Origin: Thermanaerosceptrum fracticalcis | GTDB taxonomy: Bacteria > Bacillota > Peptococcia > DRI-13 | Assembly (NCBI RefSeq): GCF_000746025.2 | Contig: NZ_CP045798.1 | Coordinates: 854,501 to 918,500, forward strand | DNA: 64,000 nucleotides | Reading direction: 5' to 3' | Shown here: positions 54,579-63,950 of the stretch, piece after piece | How the letters are laid out: every line of letters begins with the position of its first letter | Numbering within the stretch: the first letter of the stretch is position 1 | Program-made: the position numbers and the translations under genes | Notes under the pieces: generated by a model | Seen by the model: the letters and a program-made list of their open reading frames with translations, nothing else | The model's database searches: none | Told to the model about the DNA's origin: nothing

Positions 54579-55434
54579 GATTCCCGTCCTTGCTTCTTTG
54601 TGCTGTCAAAAGCCTTGTTATAAAGGAGGAAGGCAGCAGCACAGAGCCAAATCCATTAAGTTCTTCAGGATCGTGCCCGTGAAAGTCTGAACCGCCGGTA
54701 ACCAGCAGCCCGTACTGCAGAGCAAGTTCATAATAAAATTTTTCTAAATGGGGTGGGTGATGGGGATGATAGACTTCGATTCCGGACAGCCCTGTTTCTA
54801 TTAGTTCCGTCAGTAACCCGGCGGGGAAATTTTCACCGGGATGGGCTAAAACCGGTACACCCTCAGCTCCTTTGATTAAGGCAACGGCTTTGTAGGGAGA
54901 GATCTTAAAGCGTGGAACATAGGCCGGGCAGCCCGGGTTAAGGAGCTGGGCAAAAACTTCTTCCACCCTTGTAAAATAGCCCTTTTCCATGAGGACCAGG
55001 GCGATATGAGGCCGGCCCACCGCACCCGGTCCTGCCCTGGCTAAAACTTCTTCCAGGGCTACGTTGTATCCCAGTTCTTGCAGTTTTTTCACCATGGCCC
55101 GGGCACGATTGTGCCTGGCCTCGGTCAATTTTCTTAAGGTTAACTGTAATGCTTTATTGGTCGTATTAATGAAATACCCCAGAATATGAATCTCTTCTTC
55201 CTCATAGACGGTGCTGATTTCTACACCGGGGAACACTTTGATCTTCTGCACATCGCCTTCCCTGAGGGCTTCCGCCAGTCCCTCTGTAGTATCATGATCG
55301 GTAATAGCTATATACTCTATTTCCTTTTCCCTGGCGAGTCTTATCACTTCACTGGGCCTGTAAGCCCCGTCAGAAGCAGTTGTGTGTACGTGCAGATCAA
55401 CTTTGAGCAGGGGGCAAGACTTGCTGGAGTACAC
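54568..55434 (-). CDS. PHP-domain phosphoesterase (YciV/RNase AM-like)
   Basis: 288 residues. Metal motifs of the PHP family: KVDLHVHTTASDGAYRP, YIAITDHDTTEGLAEAL, FPGVEISTVYEEEEIHILGY, AVGRPHIALVLMEKG, VPVLAHPGE, GIEVYHPHH and GGSDFHGHD. Members hydrolyse 3',5'-nucleotide bisphosphates or act as 5'-3' exoribonucleases on short RNA. GTG 55434 has AGGAGG 11 nt upstream. It overlaps the dipeptidase gene by 38 nt. Confidence 0.9.
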   Translation of the reverse strand: MYSSKSCPLLKVDLHVHTTASDGAYRPSEVIRLAREKEIEYIAITDHDTTEGLAEALREGDVQKIKVFPGVEISTVYEEEEIHILGYFINTTNKALQLTLRKLTEARHNRARAMVKKLQELGYNVALEEVLARAGPGAVGRPHIALVLMEKGYFTRVEEVFAQLLNPGCPAYVPRFKISPYKAVALIKGAEGVPVLAHPGENFPAGLLTELIETGLSGIEVYHPHHPPHLEKFYYELALQYGLLVTGGSDFHGHDPEELNGFGSVLLPSSFITRLLTAQRSKDGNLDR

Positions 55435-56380
55435 GAATATAATTACCTCCTAAGACCTTTCTCACTTCCTCTTCTTTCCATCCCCTTTGTAAAAGGAGTT
55501 CGGTAAGCAGGGGCATTTTGCTCACATCCTCCAGACCGGCAGGTGTTGTCTCTATGCCGTCAAAATCAGAACCCAGCCCTACATGGTCGACTCCGGCAAC
55601 ACCGGCGGCATATTCAATATGTTCAATAACAGTTTCCGCGGTTACCATTTCCCTCCCCAAAAATTCGGGATAAAAGTTAATGCCGATGATGCCCTGGTTT
55701 TTTTGGAGGGCTTCCAGTTGTTCGTTCCGCAAATTTCGCGGATGGTCATGGAGGGCCCGGCAGCAGGAGTGGGTGGCAGCAATGGGTTTGGTGGTGTAGG
55801 AAATTACATCCCAGAATCCCCCTTCCGAAAGATGGGAAACATCGACCAGCATCCCCAGGTCATTCATTTCTTTAATCACGGCTTTACCAAATGTGGTTAA
55901 CCCTCCCCCGCTTTCTCTTTCCCAAACACCGTCTCCCAATTGATTTCTTTGGTTCCAGGTCAGCGTCACACTGCGTATGCCCAAACGGAAAAGGATTCTT
56001 AAGGTGCTCAGTTGACCCTCCAGGGCTTCGCCCCCTTCCACCGTTAAAAGAAATTTTACGGTTTCTGCATTAAGAGAGAGTAAATCTTTCTGTTCTTTAA
56101 TAATTTGTAACGATTCTCCCCTCTCGTTTTTCAGGCTGTAGAAGAAATCTAAGAGTTCTAAAACACGACAGAGGGCCCCGTAAGGCTTATACTTGGCTTC
56201 TATAAACAAGGCCAGGAATTGTAAGTTTACCCCACCTTGTTTTAAACGGGATAAATCCAGGTGTCCTTTGAGACCGCTCTTAATAAAATCCCGCTTTTCT
56301 TTATAACATTCTAAGATGCTGTCACAATGGCCGTCGACCACAAGGGATTGATGATGGAGATTTAAATTGTACTCATTCAT
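55397..56380 (-). CDS. Membrane dipeptidase-type peptidase, M19 family
   Basis: About 327 residues. Zinc ligands seen: VVDGHCDSILE (His-x-Asp), TVEGGEALEG (Glu), LVDVSHLSEGGFWDV, ATHSCCRALHDHPRN and GLGSDFDGIE. The family cleaves dipeptides, including D-amino-acid ones. ATG 56380 (MNEYNLNLH) has GAAGGTG upstream and matches the family start; a longer frame to 56467 runs through the terminator of spoVS and is not coding. No signal peptide, so it is probably cytosolic. Confidence 0.92.
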   Translation of the reverse strand: MNEYNLNLHHQSLVVDGHCDSILECYKEKRDFIKSGLKGHLDLSRLKQGGVNLQFLALFIEAKYKPYGALCRVLELLDFFYSLKNERGESLQIIKEQKDLLSLNAETVKFLLTVEGGEALEGQLSTLRILFRLGIRSVTLTWNQRNQLGDGVWERESGGGLTTFGKAVIKEMNDLGMLVDVSHLSEGGFWDVISYTTKPIAATHSCCRALHDHPRNLRNEQLEALQKNQGIIGINFYPEFLGREMVTAETVIEHIEYAAGVAGVDHVGLGSDFDGIETTPAGLEDVSKMPLLTELLLQRGWKEEEVRKVLGGNYIRVLQQVLPPAQS

Positions 56381-56439
56381 GAAGACACCTTCTATCTTCA
56401 ACATAACAATATTAATATATGTAACAGAAACAACAAAAA

Positions 56440-56463
56440 AAGCCTGTTTCACGAACAGGCTTA
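56440..56463 (-). terminator. Terminator of spoVS
   Basis: AAGCCTGTT-CACG-AACAGGCTT-like stem, followed on the minus strand by TTTTTTTG. It lies 7 nt after the spoVS stop. Confidence 0.88.
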
Positions 56464-56469
56464 GCAAGA

Positions 56470-56730
56470 TTATCTCGGCTCTACAATAAGTTTAATGGCA
56501 GTCCTTTCTTCCCCGTCAATAACAATGTCCGTAAAAGCGGGGATACAAATTAAATCGATTCCGCTGGGAGCTACAAACCCTCTGGCGATGGCAACTGCTT
56601 TAACGGATTGGTTGAGAGCACCAGCACCAATTGCTTGAATTTCTGCACATCCTCTTTCACGAATAACGCCGGCTAATGCACCCGCAACAGCGTTTGGGCT
56701 CGACTTTGCTGAAACTTTCAATACTTCCAA
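56470..56730 (-). CDS. spoVS: Stage V sporulation protein S
   Basis: 86 residues, exactly the family size. Seen: VLKVSAKSSPNAVAGALAG, IQAIGAGALNQSVKAVAIA and the end TAIKLIVEPR. An Alba-like fold; needed for normal sporulation in Bacillus. TTG 56730 has GGGAGG 8 nt upstream. A SigH-type promoter lies 49 nt before it. This is the clearest sign that the host forms spores or descends from a spore former. Confidence 0.96.
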   Translation of the reverse strand: MEVLKVSAKSSPNAVAGALAGVIRERGCAEIQAIGAGALNQSVKAVAIARGFVAPSGIDLICIPAFTDIVIDGEERTAIKLIVEPR

Positions 56731-56778
56731 CCTTGTTACCTCCCTCGACTCTTATAATAGATTTTTCGTGTTAAGAAA

Positions 56779-56807
56779 CTATTCTACATAATAAAAAAAA
56801 TTCCTTT
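56779..56807 (-). promoter_or_regulatory. SigH-type promoter of spoVS
   Basis: Minus strand AAAGGAATT (56807-56799), 11-nt spacer, GTAGAATAG (56787-56779). This fits RNAGGAWWW-N11-12-RNNGAATWW with one mismatch. SigH control of spoVS is known in Bacillus subtilis. Confidence 0.65.
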
Positions 56808-56857
56808 AAAACCCAATGGAAATATGAAAATTTTCTATACAATGGGGGAAAGGGCCG

Positions 56858-57646
56858 TTAGGTTGTCACTGTTTCCTGGATGCGTACAATATGTTCGGTT
56901 TTCCCGGTTGTCTCGTTAATGTGCAGGAGGACGCCGTTTAACTGAGCTGGGCCTGCTGCTACTTCGAAACGGACAGGTAACTGTGTTATGAATTTACTGA
57001 TTACGATATCTGCCTTTACGCCGAGTACAGAGTCCCGGGGCCCTGTCATGCCTACATCGGTAATGTAACCGGTACCCTGGGGCAGGATGCGTTCATCGGC
57101 TGTCGGTACGTGTGTATGAGTCCCCAGCACAGCTGAGGCCTTTCCATCCATAAACCAGCCAAAGGCTATTTTCTCAGAGGTAGCTTCGGCGTGAAAATCT
57201 ATAATAATGATTTTGGTTTCTTTTAATAAAGTGTTCATGATAGTCTCGGCGGTACGAAAAGGGCAATCCAGGGGGGGTAAGAAAACACGGCCCGATAAAT
57301 TTACAATACCTACTTTTATATCTTTGGTAACTCTAACCACGGCGCTGCCCCTGCCGGGAGTACCCGGGGGGTAGTTGGCAGGCCTGATCAGGCGAGGTTC
57401 CAAATCGATAAATTCCAAGATCTCTTTTTTATCCCACGTGTGGTTACCCATGGTGATAAAATCTATACCATCGTTCAGGAGTTCGTCGGCAATCTCCTGG
57501 GTAAGACCATTACCACCCGCAGCATTTTCCCCGTTGGCGATGACGAAATCTATGCCGTATTTCTTTTTTAAGGGATGAATCAGTTGTTTAACAGCCATAC
57601 GCCCAGGACGGCCCACAATATCGCCGACCATTAAAATACGTAACAT
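56858..57646 (-). CDS. ymdB: YmdB-type metallophosphoesterase
   Basis: 262 residues, TIGR00282 family. Seen: ILMVGDIVGRPGRMAVK, DFVIANGENAAGGNGLT, FITMGNHTWDKKEIL, NYPPGTPGRG, IIIIDFHAEATSEK, VLGTHTHVPTADERIL and TDVGMTGPRDSVLG. In Bacillus the protein hydrolyses 2',3'-cyclic nucleotides and affects RNase Y targets; it lies near rny here too. ATG 57646 has GGAGG 6 nt upstream; the frame is open to 57700 without a site. Confidence 0.93.
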   Translation of the reverse strand: MLRILMVGDIVGRPGRMAVKQLIHPLKKKYGIDFVIANGENAAGGNGLTQEIADELLNDGIDFITMGNHTWDKKEILEFIDLEPRLIRPANYPPGTPGRGSAVVRVTKDIKVGIVNLSGRVFLPPLDCPFRTAETIMNTLLKETKIIIIDFHAEATSEKIAFGWFMDGKASAVLGTHTHVPTADERILPQGTGYITDVGMTGPRDSVLGVKADIVISKFITQLPVRFEVAAGPAQLNGVLLHINETTGKTEHIVRIQETVTT

Positions 57647-57714
57647 AAAAAGCCTCCATATGACCAAAAGAGGTAGTATACTGAAAACTATTATTGCCAA
57701 TTTCTATCCGGTAA

Positions 57715-58227
57715 CTATCTTGTAAAGATTAGGACTCTGCCCTCTTCTCTAACTGCGATTAAGCCATTTTTTAAATTTTTCCCGCGCAGGTTATCCAGCA
57801 TGTGGCGGATAAAATCGTCCTGTTCCATGAGTTCATCATCCTGGGCAAAATAACCATCTGTTACCAGGCTGTGGTTAAGACGTTCTCTGAGTAGACAGAT
57901 GATTAATCCTATTTCTTTTTGTGTTAATGTACCGGCATCTCTGGTTATTTCGAAAATAGTGATACCTGAACCAACATTATATTTTGTTTTAAGATATTTG
58001 GGTTCTGACTTACTCTCGTAGTACATGTATGTATAAATACAATTCTCTAGCTCTTCACTGATTTGCTGTATGGTTTTTTTATCAAGCTCCTCTTTTAAGA
58101 TAAACTTTAGTTTCAGTAAATGCCCCCTGGGAGAATAATTGATGGAACCTACTTCCGGGTAACGAACCAGTAATGATGTAAGGAGACTAATGCTTTCCTC
58201 ATCATCGAGCTTCTTTTTCAGTTGCAT
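57715..58227 (-). CDS. Conserved-looking hypothetical protein between rny and ymdB
   Basis: 170 residues, soluble. It starts with a helix and a beta strand (SLLTSLLVRYPEVGSINYSP, HLLKLKFILKE), has a long central helix and ends with a strand pair (GLIAVREEGRVLIFTR). No known motif. It lies between rny (131 nt before) and ymdB (69 nt after), all on one strand. Acidic middle (DDELMEQDDF). Function unknown; RNA turnover would be a guess from position only. Confidence 0.6.
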   Translation of the reverse strand: MQLKKKLDDEESISLLTSLLVRYPEVGSINYSPRGHLLKLKFILKEELDKKTIQQISEELENCIYTYMYYESKSEPKYLKTKYNVGSGITIFEITRDAGTLTQKEIGLIICLLRERLNHSLVTDGYFAQDDELMEQDDFIRHMLDNLRGKNLKNGLIAVREEGRVLIFTR

Positions 58228-58336
58228 GTTTTACACCATCCTTTGCTGACATACAAAATCTCTATTTCGTCATCCCCCGGGGAAAATCCTCTAATTTAAA
58301 GATGTCAACCCACAATTATTAAATGGGATAAATGGA

Positions 58337-58360
58337 AAAAGCGACCTTTAAGGTCGCTTA
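58337..58360 (-). terminator. Terminator of rny
   Basis: AAGCGACCTTTAAGGTCGCTT is a near-perfect stem followed on the minus strand by TTTTCC. The stop codon of rny touches it. Confidence 0.9.
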
Positions 58361-59896
58361 TTTAGCATAATCAACAGCACGAGTTTCTCTTACCACGACA
58401 ATTTTGATTTGTCCCGGATATTCCAACTCATTCTCAATCCTTTTCACAATGTCGCGGGCCATTCTTACTGCAGTAGCGTCATCGACCTTTTCTGGTTTAA
58501 CAATGATTCTAATCTCTCTTCCCGCTTGTATCGCAAAGGATTTATCCACACCCTCGAAGGAATTGGCAATCTCCTCCAATTTTTCCAAGCGCTTAATATA
58601 ATTTTCCAGGGTTTCGCGTCTGGCCCCGGGGCGTGCGGCAGAAATAGCATCAGCTGCGGCCACTAAAACAGCCTCCACTGATTTAAACTCCTCATCGCCG
58701 TGGTGGGCAGCAATAGCATGAATCACTTCAGGACTTTCCCGGTACTTTTTAGCCAGGTCCGCCCCTATGGCTACATGAGGCCCTTCTACCTCATGGTCCA
58801 CTGCTTTACCTATGTCATGCAAGAGACCGGCCCGTTTGGCCAGGGCCACATCGGCTCCAATTTCCGCGGCCATAATGCCGGCTAAATGAGATACTTCAAT
58901 GGAATGCTTTAAGACGCTTTGACCATAACTTGTCCTAAATTTCAGGCGACCTAATAATTTTATGAGTTCGGGATGAAGACCATTGACGCCTGTTTCAAAG
59001 GTAGCTTGTTCGCCTTCCTCCCGTATTTTCTGGTCTACTTCTTTCTGAGCTTTTTCCACCATTTCTTCGATACGGGCCGGATGGATACGACCATCCAGGA
59101 TTAATTTCTCCAGAGCTGTCCTGGCCACTTCACGTCTAATGGGATCAAATCCGGAAAGGATCACTGCTTCCGGCGTATCATCAATAATGAGATCAATGCC
59201 TGTCAGTGTCTCTAAAGTTCTGATATTACGGCCTTCGCGGCCAATGATACGGCCCTTCATTTCGTCGTTGGGGAGGGCTACTACCGATACTGTAGTTTCG
59301 GCTACATGGTCGGCAGCACAGCGCTGAATAGCCAGGGATATAATTTCCCGTGCCTTTTTTTCAGCCTCTTCTTTGGCCTGATTTTCCAGTTCCTTGATCA
59401 TCATGGCCGTCTCATGTTTAATCTCATCTTCAACCCTTGACAACAGGAGTTCGCGGGCTTGTTCGAAAGACAGGTTAGAAATTCTCTCCAGTTCAGATAA
59501 CTGCTTTTGATAAAGTTCAGTAACGCCTTTCTTCAGGGTACTGATTTCTTGCTCCAATTTATGGAGGTTTTCTTCTTTACGGTCCATAGCCTCAGCTTTA
59601 CGGTCTAAGGACTCCTCCTTTTGCAGCAATCTACGTTCAATACGCTGCATTTCATTACGTCTTTCCCTGTTTTCTCTCTCGACCTCATTACGTAATTTAT
59701 GGACTTCTTCTTTCGCTTCTAAAATGGCTTCCTTCTTTTTGGCCTCTGCCTCTTTTTCCGCATCCTCTAAGATCTTGGCTGCGGCTTCTTCAGCAGAAGC
59801 GATTTTCGCTTCAGCAATATTCTTACGTATTATATAACCTGCGGAAATACCGGCTAGTCCTGCTAATAAAGCGGTAATAAGATAATATAGAAAAAT
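58358..59896 (-). CDS. rny: Ribonuclease Y
   Basis: About 513 residues. An N-terminal membrane helix ([19 protein letters not shown]) is followed by a long coiled coil (about 30-200), a KH domain ([26 protein letters not shown]) and an HD domain ([28 protein letters not shown]). It starts mRNA decay at the membrane. AGGAGG (59910-59905) overlaps the GTG at 59905, too close for use; an in-frame ATT at 59896 is 8 nt away and is my preferred start. A terminator-like hairpin stands just before the ribosome site. Confidence 0.94.
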   Translation of the reverse strand: MFLYYLITALLAGLAGISAGYIIRKNIAEAKIASAEEAAAKILEDAEKEAEAKKKEAILEAKEEVHKLRNEVERENRERRNEMQRIERRLLQKEESLDRKAEAMDRKEENLHKLEQEISTLKKGVTELYQKQLSELERISNLSFEQARELLLSRVEDEIKHETAMMIKELENQAKEEAEKKAREIISLAIQRCAADHVAETTVSVVALPNDEMKGRIIGREGRNIRTLETLTGIDLIIDDTPEAVILSGFDPIRREVARTALEKLILDGRIHPARIEEMVEKAQKEVDQKIREEGEQATFETGVNGLHPELIKLLGRLKFRTSYGQSVLKHSIEVSHLAGIMAAEIGADVALAKRAGLLHDIGKAVDHEVEGPHVAIGADLAKKYRESPEVIHAIAAHHGDEEFKSVEAVLVAAADAISAARPGARRETLENYIKRLEKLEEIANSFEGVDKSFAIQAGREIRIIVKPEKVDDATAVRMARDIVKRIENELEYPGQIKIVVVRETRAVDYAK

Positions 59897-59914
59897 CGTG
59901 CTCACCTCCTATAT

Positions 59915-59945
59915 AAAAAAATATAACCGAGGGAAACTCGGTTAT
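59915..59945 (-). terminator. Hairpin with U-run directly before rny
   Basis: ATAACCGAG (59945-59937 on the minus strand) pairs with CTCGGTTAT (59931-59923) and is followed by ATTTTTTTAT, then the rny ribosome site. It is either the recA-recX terminator or an attenuator of rny. Confidence 0.7.
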
Positions 59946-59967
59946 GATATATCCATAACTACCATTA

Positions 59968-59986
59968 TTTGTAAACGGGTTACAAA
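59968..59986. repeat. Perfect inverted repeat, possible operator
   Basis: TTTGTAA-ACGGG-TTACAAA, 7-bp arms, lies between recX and rny. It resembles a repressor site, but no promoter is clear next to it. The rest of this ~300-nt gap shows no gene. Confidence 0.45.
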
Positions 59987-60201
59987 GCATATACTTTGGC
60001 TTGGGGCCTAGTATTCACTTGTATATATGATAATACCCGTATATGGGATTTAAAGCGAAATATCTATGCTAAAATCCATTATGGCAGAAATATTCATACC
60101 TCGTTTCTCTCGTAATTATTGTAATTGTTATTACAAAACCTGTCAAGTTAAGACTGGATGTCCCTAATACCCCTGTCCAGGATAAGGTATACTTTCTTAA
60201 A

Positions 60202-60672
60202 TTAATCAAACTGGTCCTCAAAGACATGGAGGTTTTCCATAATCCTCCGGATTGTTTTTGTGGAAAAACCTTTTGTTTTAAGATAATGGGCCGTTTTTAC
60301 AGCCAGTTGCCGACGGGTAAATCCTTTTTTATTTGCTGTGTATTTATTGGTTAGCTTATGAGCCAAAGACAATTCTTTTTCTTCATCTAAGTGATTTAAC
60401 ACCGAGGCAGCTATATCAGTGGGAATACCTTTATAAAGCATTTTCCTCAGGAGCAGGCTCCTGCCACAGGGTTTATAATTTACATGGTATGAATAAATAC
60501 TCTCCGCTAATTTCTCGTCATTTAAATAACCCCAGCTAACAAGTCTTTGCAAAACGTTAGTTATTTCCTCTTGATCGTAGCCACACGAAGTCAGGATTTG
60601 TTGCATTTCCCGGAAACTGTAGACTTTATTTGCAAGTTTTTTTAAGGCCAGCGCCAGGGGATCCTTCATCAT
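60202..60672 (-). CDS. recX: Regulatory protein RecX
   Basis: 156 residues. Three-helix RecX repeats: RLVSWGYLNDEKLAESIYSY, GRSLLLRKMLYKGIPTDIAASVL and KTAHYLKTKGFSTKTIRRIM. It modulates RecA filaments. The start is directly after the recA stop, so it shares the LexA-controlled transcript. Confidence 0.92.
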   Translation of the reverse strand: MMKDPLALALKKLANKVYSFREMQQILTSCGYDQEEITNVLQRLVSWGYLNDEKLAESIYSYHVNYKPCGRSLLLRKMLYKGIPTDIAASVLNHLDEEKELSLAHKLTNKYTANKKGFTRRQLAVKTAHYLKTKGFSTKTIRRIMENLHVFEDQFD

Positions 60673-61704
60673 TTATTCCACCGCGTAGTCCTCGTCGGTG
60701 CCCGAGGATTTGAGCAAACTTATATTAAAATTAGCCCTGATTTTATTTTCTATTTCCTTAGCAATTTGGGGATTATCTTTTAAGTACTGTTTTACGTTTT
60801 CCCTGCCCTGGCCTAAACGATTATCGTTATAAGAATACCAGGCGCCGCTTTTATTCATAATATCAAGCTCAGTGGCTAAATCGATAATGCTGCCTTCCCG
60901 GGAAATCCCCTCACCGTACATAATGTCAAAATCGGCTTGTTTAAAAGGAGGTGCCACTTTGTTTTTTACCACTTTGACCCGCGTACGGCTGCCGACGATC
61001 TCCGCACCTTGCTTTAGCGTTTCAATTTTTCTGACTTCCATCCGCACAGAGGCATAAAATTTAAGGGCACGTCCCCCGGGAGTAGTCTCCGGATTACCAA
61101 ACATCACACCCACTTTTTCGCGAATCTGATTGATGAAAATGGCTGTTGTACGGGATTTGCTGATAGCCCCTGTTAATTTGCGCAGGGCCTGAGACATTAA
61201 ACGGGCCTGCAATCCCACATGGGCGTCACCCATTTCCCCTTCTATCTCCGCCCGGGGAACCAGAGCAGCTACCGAGTCTACAACGATGACGTCGATGGCG
61301 CCGCTTCTTACCAAAGCTTCGGCAATTTCCAGGGCCTGTTCACCCGTATCAGGCTGGGAGATGAGGAGATTGTCTATATCCACGCCAAGATTTTTTGCGT
61401 AAATCGGGTCTAGAGCATGTTCAGCGTCGATAAAGGCCGCCGTGCCCCCGTTTTTCTGAGCTTCGGCAATGACATGAAGGGCCACGGTGGTTTTACCGGA
61501 AGATTCCGGTCCATAGATTTCCACCACTCTTCCCCGCGGCACCCCGCCTACACCTAAGGCCATATCCAGGGTGAGAACCCCGGTAGAAATGACATCAACC
61601 TGCAGCTTGCCTGAGGCTTCACCCAGGCGCATAATCGAACCTTTACCAAACTGTTTTTCTATGGAAGAAAGCGCTATTTCCAAAGCCTTTTTCTTATCTG
61701 ACAT
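60673..61704 (-). CDS. recA: Recombinase RecA
   Basis: 343 residues. Seen: [14 protein letters not shown], Walker [77 protein letters not shown] and the C-terminal [10 protein letters not shown]. It drives strand exchange and SOS induction. ATG 61704 (MSDKKKALE) has GGAGG 7 nt upstream; an in-frame ATG at 61728 lies in the LexA box and is not used. Confidence 0.97.
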   Translation of the reverse strand: MSDKKKALEIALSSIEKQFGKGSIMRLGEASGKLQVDVISTGVLTLDMALGVGGVPRGRVVEIYGPESSGKTTVALHVIAEAQKNGGTAAFIDAEHALDPIYAKNLGVDIDNLLISQPDTGEQALEIAEALVRSGAIDVIVVDSVAALVPRAEIEGEMGDAHVGLQARLMSQALRKLTGAISKSRTTAIFINQIREKVGVMFGNPETTPGGRALKFYASVRMEVRKIETLKQGAEIVGSRTRVKVVKNKVAPPFKQADFDIMYGEGISREGSIIDLATELDIMNKSGAWYSYNDNRLGQGRENVKQYLKDNPQIAKEIENKIRANFNISLLKSSGTDEDYAVE

Positions 61705-61721
61705 GTAAACCCTCCTTGCAC

Positions 61722-61735
61722 AAAACATGTGTTCG
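61722..61735 (-). promoter_or_regulatory. LexA/DinR box at recA
   Basis: Minus strand CGAACACATGTTTT fits the Firmicute SOS box CGAACATATGTTCG at 11 of 14 positions, with both half-sites clear. It overlaps the expected transcription start, where bound LexA would block the polymerase. Confidence 0.8.
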
Positions 61736-61743
61736 ATAAGCCA

Positions 61744-61772
61744 ATTATAGAATTTATAGTATGCTTTGTCAA
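61744..61772 (-). promoter_or_regulatory. Consensus promoter of recA
   Basis: Minus strand TTGACA (61772-61767), 17-nt spacer, TATAAT (61749-61744). Perfect SigA consensus at both boxes. Confidence 0.9.
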
Positions 61773-61778
61773 TTACGA

Positions 61779-62354
61779 TTATTTCAAATGATAGCTATGG
61801 AGCGGTGTATAGATGGGCCCTGCCGGCGTAAGTTTGCTGGCATAAAGGGTAAGTTTGCCCAGGTAGAAGCCGGGAAGGTTAGGCAGGGGATGGTCTTTCA
61901 TGGTGGCAAATCCCGAGAAGTTAGGTTTTAGTTTGGTGTTAATGCGGGCTAAAGTGATGTGGGGGGTATAGGGCCTGGCAGCATCAACAGGAATTCCTAA
62001 TTTACCTATGGCTGCGGCTGTATCGCCATAAATTTTTCGTAAAATGGTGTGATTGCCGGTAAGGGACAGCCAGATAACTCTAGGTTCAGACCAACGGGGA
62101 AAAGCGCCAATTTTCCCCAGGGACATGAAGGGAGCCGGGGTTTTCTGCAATATGGGGGTAAACTCACGCAGCATTTTTTCCACTAAAGAAGGATGAATAT
62201 CTCCCAGAAAATGTAAAGTAAGATGAAGATTAGCTGAGTTAACCCATCTTAAGTGTGGAAAAATACGGGCCAGTTCAGTTTGTAACTGCGTGACAGCTTC
62301 CACTACCGGTTCAGGTAATTCAAAGGCCCAAAAAGCCCGTATTGTTTGGACCAC
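61779..62354 (-). CDS. thpR: RNA 2',3'-cyclic phosphodiesterase ThpR
   Basis: 191 residues, 2H phosphoesterase. The two HxTx motifs are [12 protein letters not shown] near 43 and PHITLARI near 149. It opens 2',3'-cyclic phosphates of RNA ends; historically called 2'-5' RNA ligase. It is 15 nt after the DEAD-box helicase gene, so the two are probably co-transcribed. Confidence 0.92.
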   Translation of the reverse strand: MVQTIRAFWAFELPEPVVEAVTQLQTELARIFPHLRWVNSANLHLTLHFLGDIHPSLVEKMLREFTPILQKTPAPFMSLGKIGAFPRWSEPRVIWLSLTGNHTILRKIYGDTAAAIGKLGIPVDAARPYTPHITLARINTKLKPNFSGFATMKDHPLPNLPGFYLGKLTLYASKLTPAGPIYTPLHSYHLK

Positions 62355-62369
62355 TTAATAATCTCCCTC

Positions 62370-63950
62370 CTATTTGGCCCGTGCCGGCTGTACGGAGATT
62401 CTCTTCCCGTTAATAAACTGCCGGTCCATAATATGAATGACCCTGTGGGCCACATCCTCCGGGACCTCCATAAAAGTAAATTTATCGTAGATATCGATAT
62501 CCCCTACGGCTTTAGGAGATATTCCCGTTTCGTTGGCCACGAGGTTAACCAGGTCTGCAGGCCGTATTTTCTGCTGCCGGCCGATGGTCATAAACAGCCT
62601 GACCATACCGGGTTTGGCACCGGTATTCCCAAAATCGGCACTAAAGTCTACTTCACTTAATTCAACTCCCCTCAGGGTAAAGGCATATTTGAGGGCTGCC
62701 GCCGTTAAATCCACGGGATCAAAACGGGACATCATATCCAGGGCAATGGATTGATAAGTCCCCAGGTTGCCTTCCTGTACAATATTTTGCAGGGATTGAA
62801 AGATAACTTCTTTCTGCTGTTCCACCACTTCCTGCAAAGACGGTAAAGAGGCCCTGGTAATCTTGGCTTTTACTAATTTTTCAATAAGTCTTAACTGACG
62901 ATATTCCGGGGGCGTAATCAGTGTTAAGGCCTTCCCTTCTCTTCCCGCTCTCCCCGTCCTGCCAATACGGTGTACGTAAGATTCGGGATCCTGGGGTATA
63001 TCAAAATTAATGACATGGGTGATTTTATCTATATCCAGGCCCCGGGCGGCCACATCAGTAGCTACCAATAGATCAACTTCACCCTGGCGAAAACTTTTCA
63101 TGGTTTTATCCCGCTGGGCTTGTGTTAAATCACCGTGTAAACCCTCGGCAAAATAACCTCTGGTTTGCAGGCTGGCTACCAGTTCATCCACACCCCGTTT
63201 GGTACGGCAAAAAATAAGGGCCGATTCATAGTTTTCATAATCGAGGATACGACAGAGGGCATCCACCTTGGAACCCTGGGCAACTTCAAAATAATACTGT
63301 TGAATGAGGGGTACGGTCAGAGTGTCTTTGTTGATGGTAATAAGGCGAGGATTTTTCAAATATTTCTCAGCTAAACGCTGGATGGGCAAGGGCATGGTGG
63401 CTGAGAACAAGAGGGTTTGCCTCTCCACGGGTGTTTTCTGTAAGATGTTTTCAATGTCTTCAATGAAACCCATGTCCAGCATTTCATCGGCTTCATCGAG
63501 GACGAAAATTTTTACGTTTTCTAAATTCAGGGTTCTCCGTTCCAGGTGATCCAGGATCCTGCCAGGGGTACCAATGACTACGTGGACGCCAAAACGCAGG
63601 GAACGTATCTGGCGCTCTATGGACTGGCCCCCGTAAATGGGTAAGACCTTCACCTGTTTATGTTTGCCGATACTGGCGATTTCTCCTGCTACCTGGATGG
63701 CTAACTCCCGGGTGGGTGTTAAGATTAAAGCCTGTACCGCAAACCATTTGGGATTGATTTTTTCTACAATAGGGATACCGAAGGCTGCGGTTTTACCGGT
63801 TCCAGTTTGGGCCTGGCCAATAACGTCTTGGTTTTCCATAACCAGGGGAATAGCCTGGGCCTGTATGGGGGTAGGTTCCTCAAAACCCATATCGGAAAGG
63901 GCAGCCACCACCTTCCTTGATAAAGAAAGCTGTCCGAATTTCTCTTGCAT
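62370..63950 (-). CDS. DEAD-box RNA helicase with DbpA-type RNA-binding domain
   Basis: 526 residues. Seen: Q motif GFEEPTPIQAQAIP, Walker A AQTGTGKTAAFG, PTRELAIQ, TPGRILDHLERR, DEAD in VLDEADEMLDMGF, SATMP, FCRTKRGVDELV, ATDVAARGLDI and HRIGRTGRAG. The C-terminal ~75 residues (MVRLFMTIGRQQKIRPADLVNLV and GDIDIYDKFTFMEVPED) are the DbpA/CshA-like RNA-recognition domain. Likely role in ribosome assembly or cold-stress RNA unwinding. AAAGGAG lies 8 nt before ATG 63950; TATAAT is seen at 63987-63982, with its -35 outside the window. Confidence 0.94.
   Translation of the reverse strand: MQEKFGQLSLSRKVVAALSDMGFEEPTPIQAQAIPLVMENQDVIGQAQTGTGKTAAFGIPIVEKINPKWFAVQALILTPTRELAIQVAGEIASIGKHKQVKVLPIYGGQSIERQIRSLRFGVHVVIGTPGRILDHLERRTLNLENVKIFVLDEADEMLDMGFIEDIENILQKTPVERQTLLFSATMPLPIQRLAEKYLKNPRLITINKDTLTVPLIQQYYFEVAQGSKVDALCRILDYENYESALIFCRTKRGVDELVASLQTRGYFAEGLHGDLTQAQRDKTMKSFRQGEVDLLVATDVAARGLDIDKITHVINFDIPQDPESYVHRIGRTGRAGREGKALTLITPPEYRQLRLIEKLVKAKITRASLPSLQEVVEQQKEVIFQSLQNIVQEGNLGTYQSIALDMMSRFDPVDLTAAALKYAFTLRGVELSEVDFSADFGNTGAKPGMVRLFMTIGRQQKIRPADLVNLVANETGISPKAVGDIDIYDKFTFMEVPEDVAHRVIHIMDRQFINGKRISVQPARAK

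Noticed and set aside
54267-54623. Plus-strand ORF over the riboswitch
   Set aside because: It is the reverse strand of the conserved cobalamin aptamer.
56381-56467. N-terminal hydrophobic extension of the M19 peptidase as a signal peptide
   Set aside because: The extension covers the spoVS terminator; the ATG at 56380 has a ribosome site and matches the family N-terminus.
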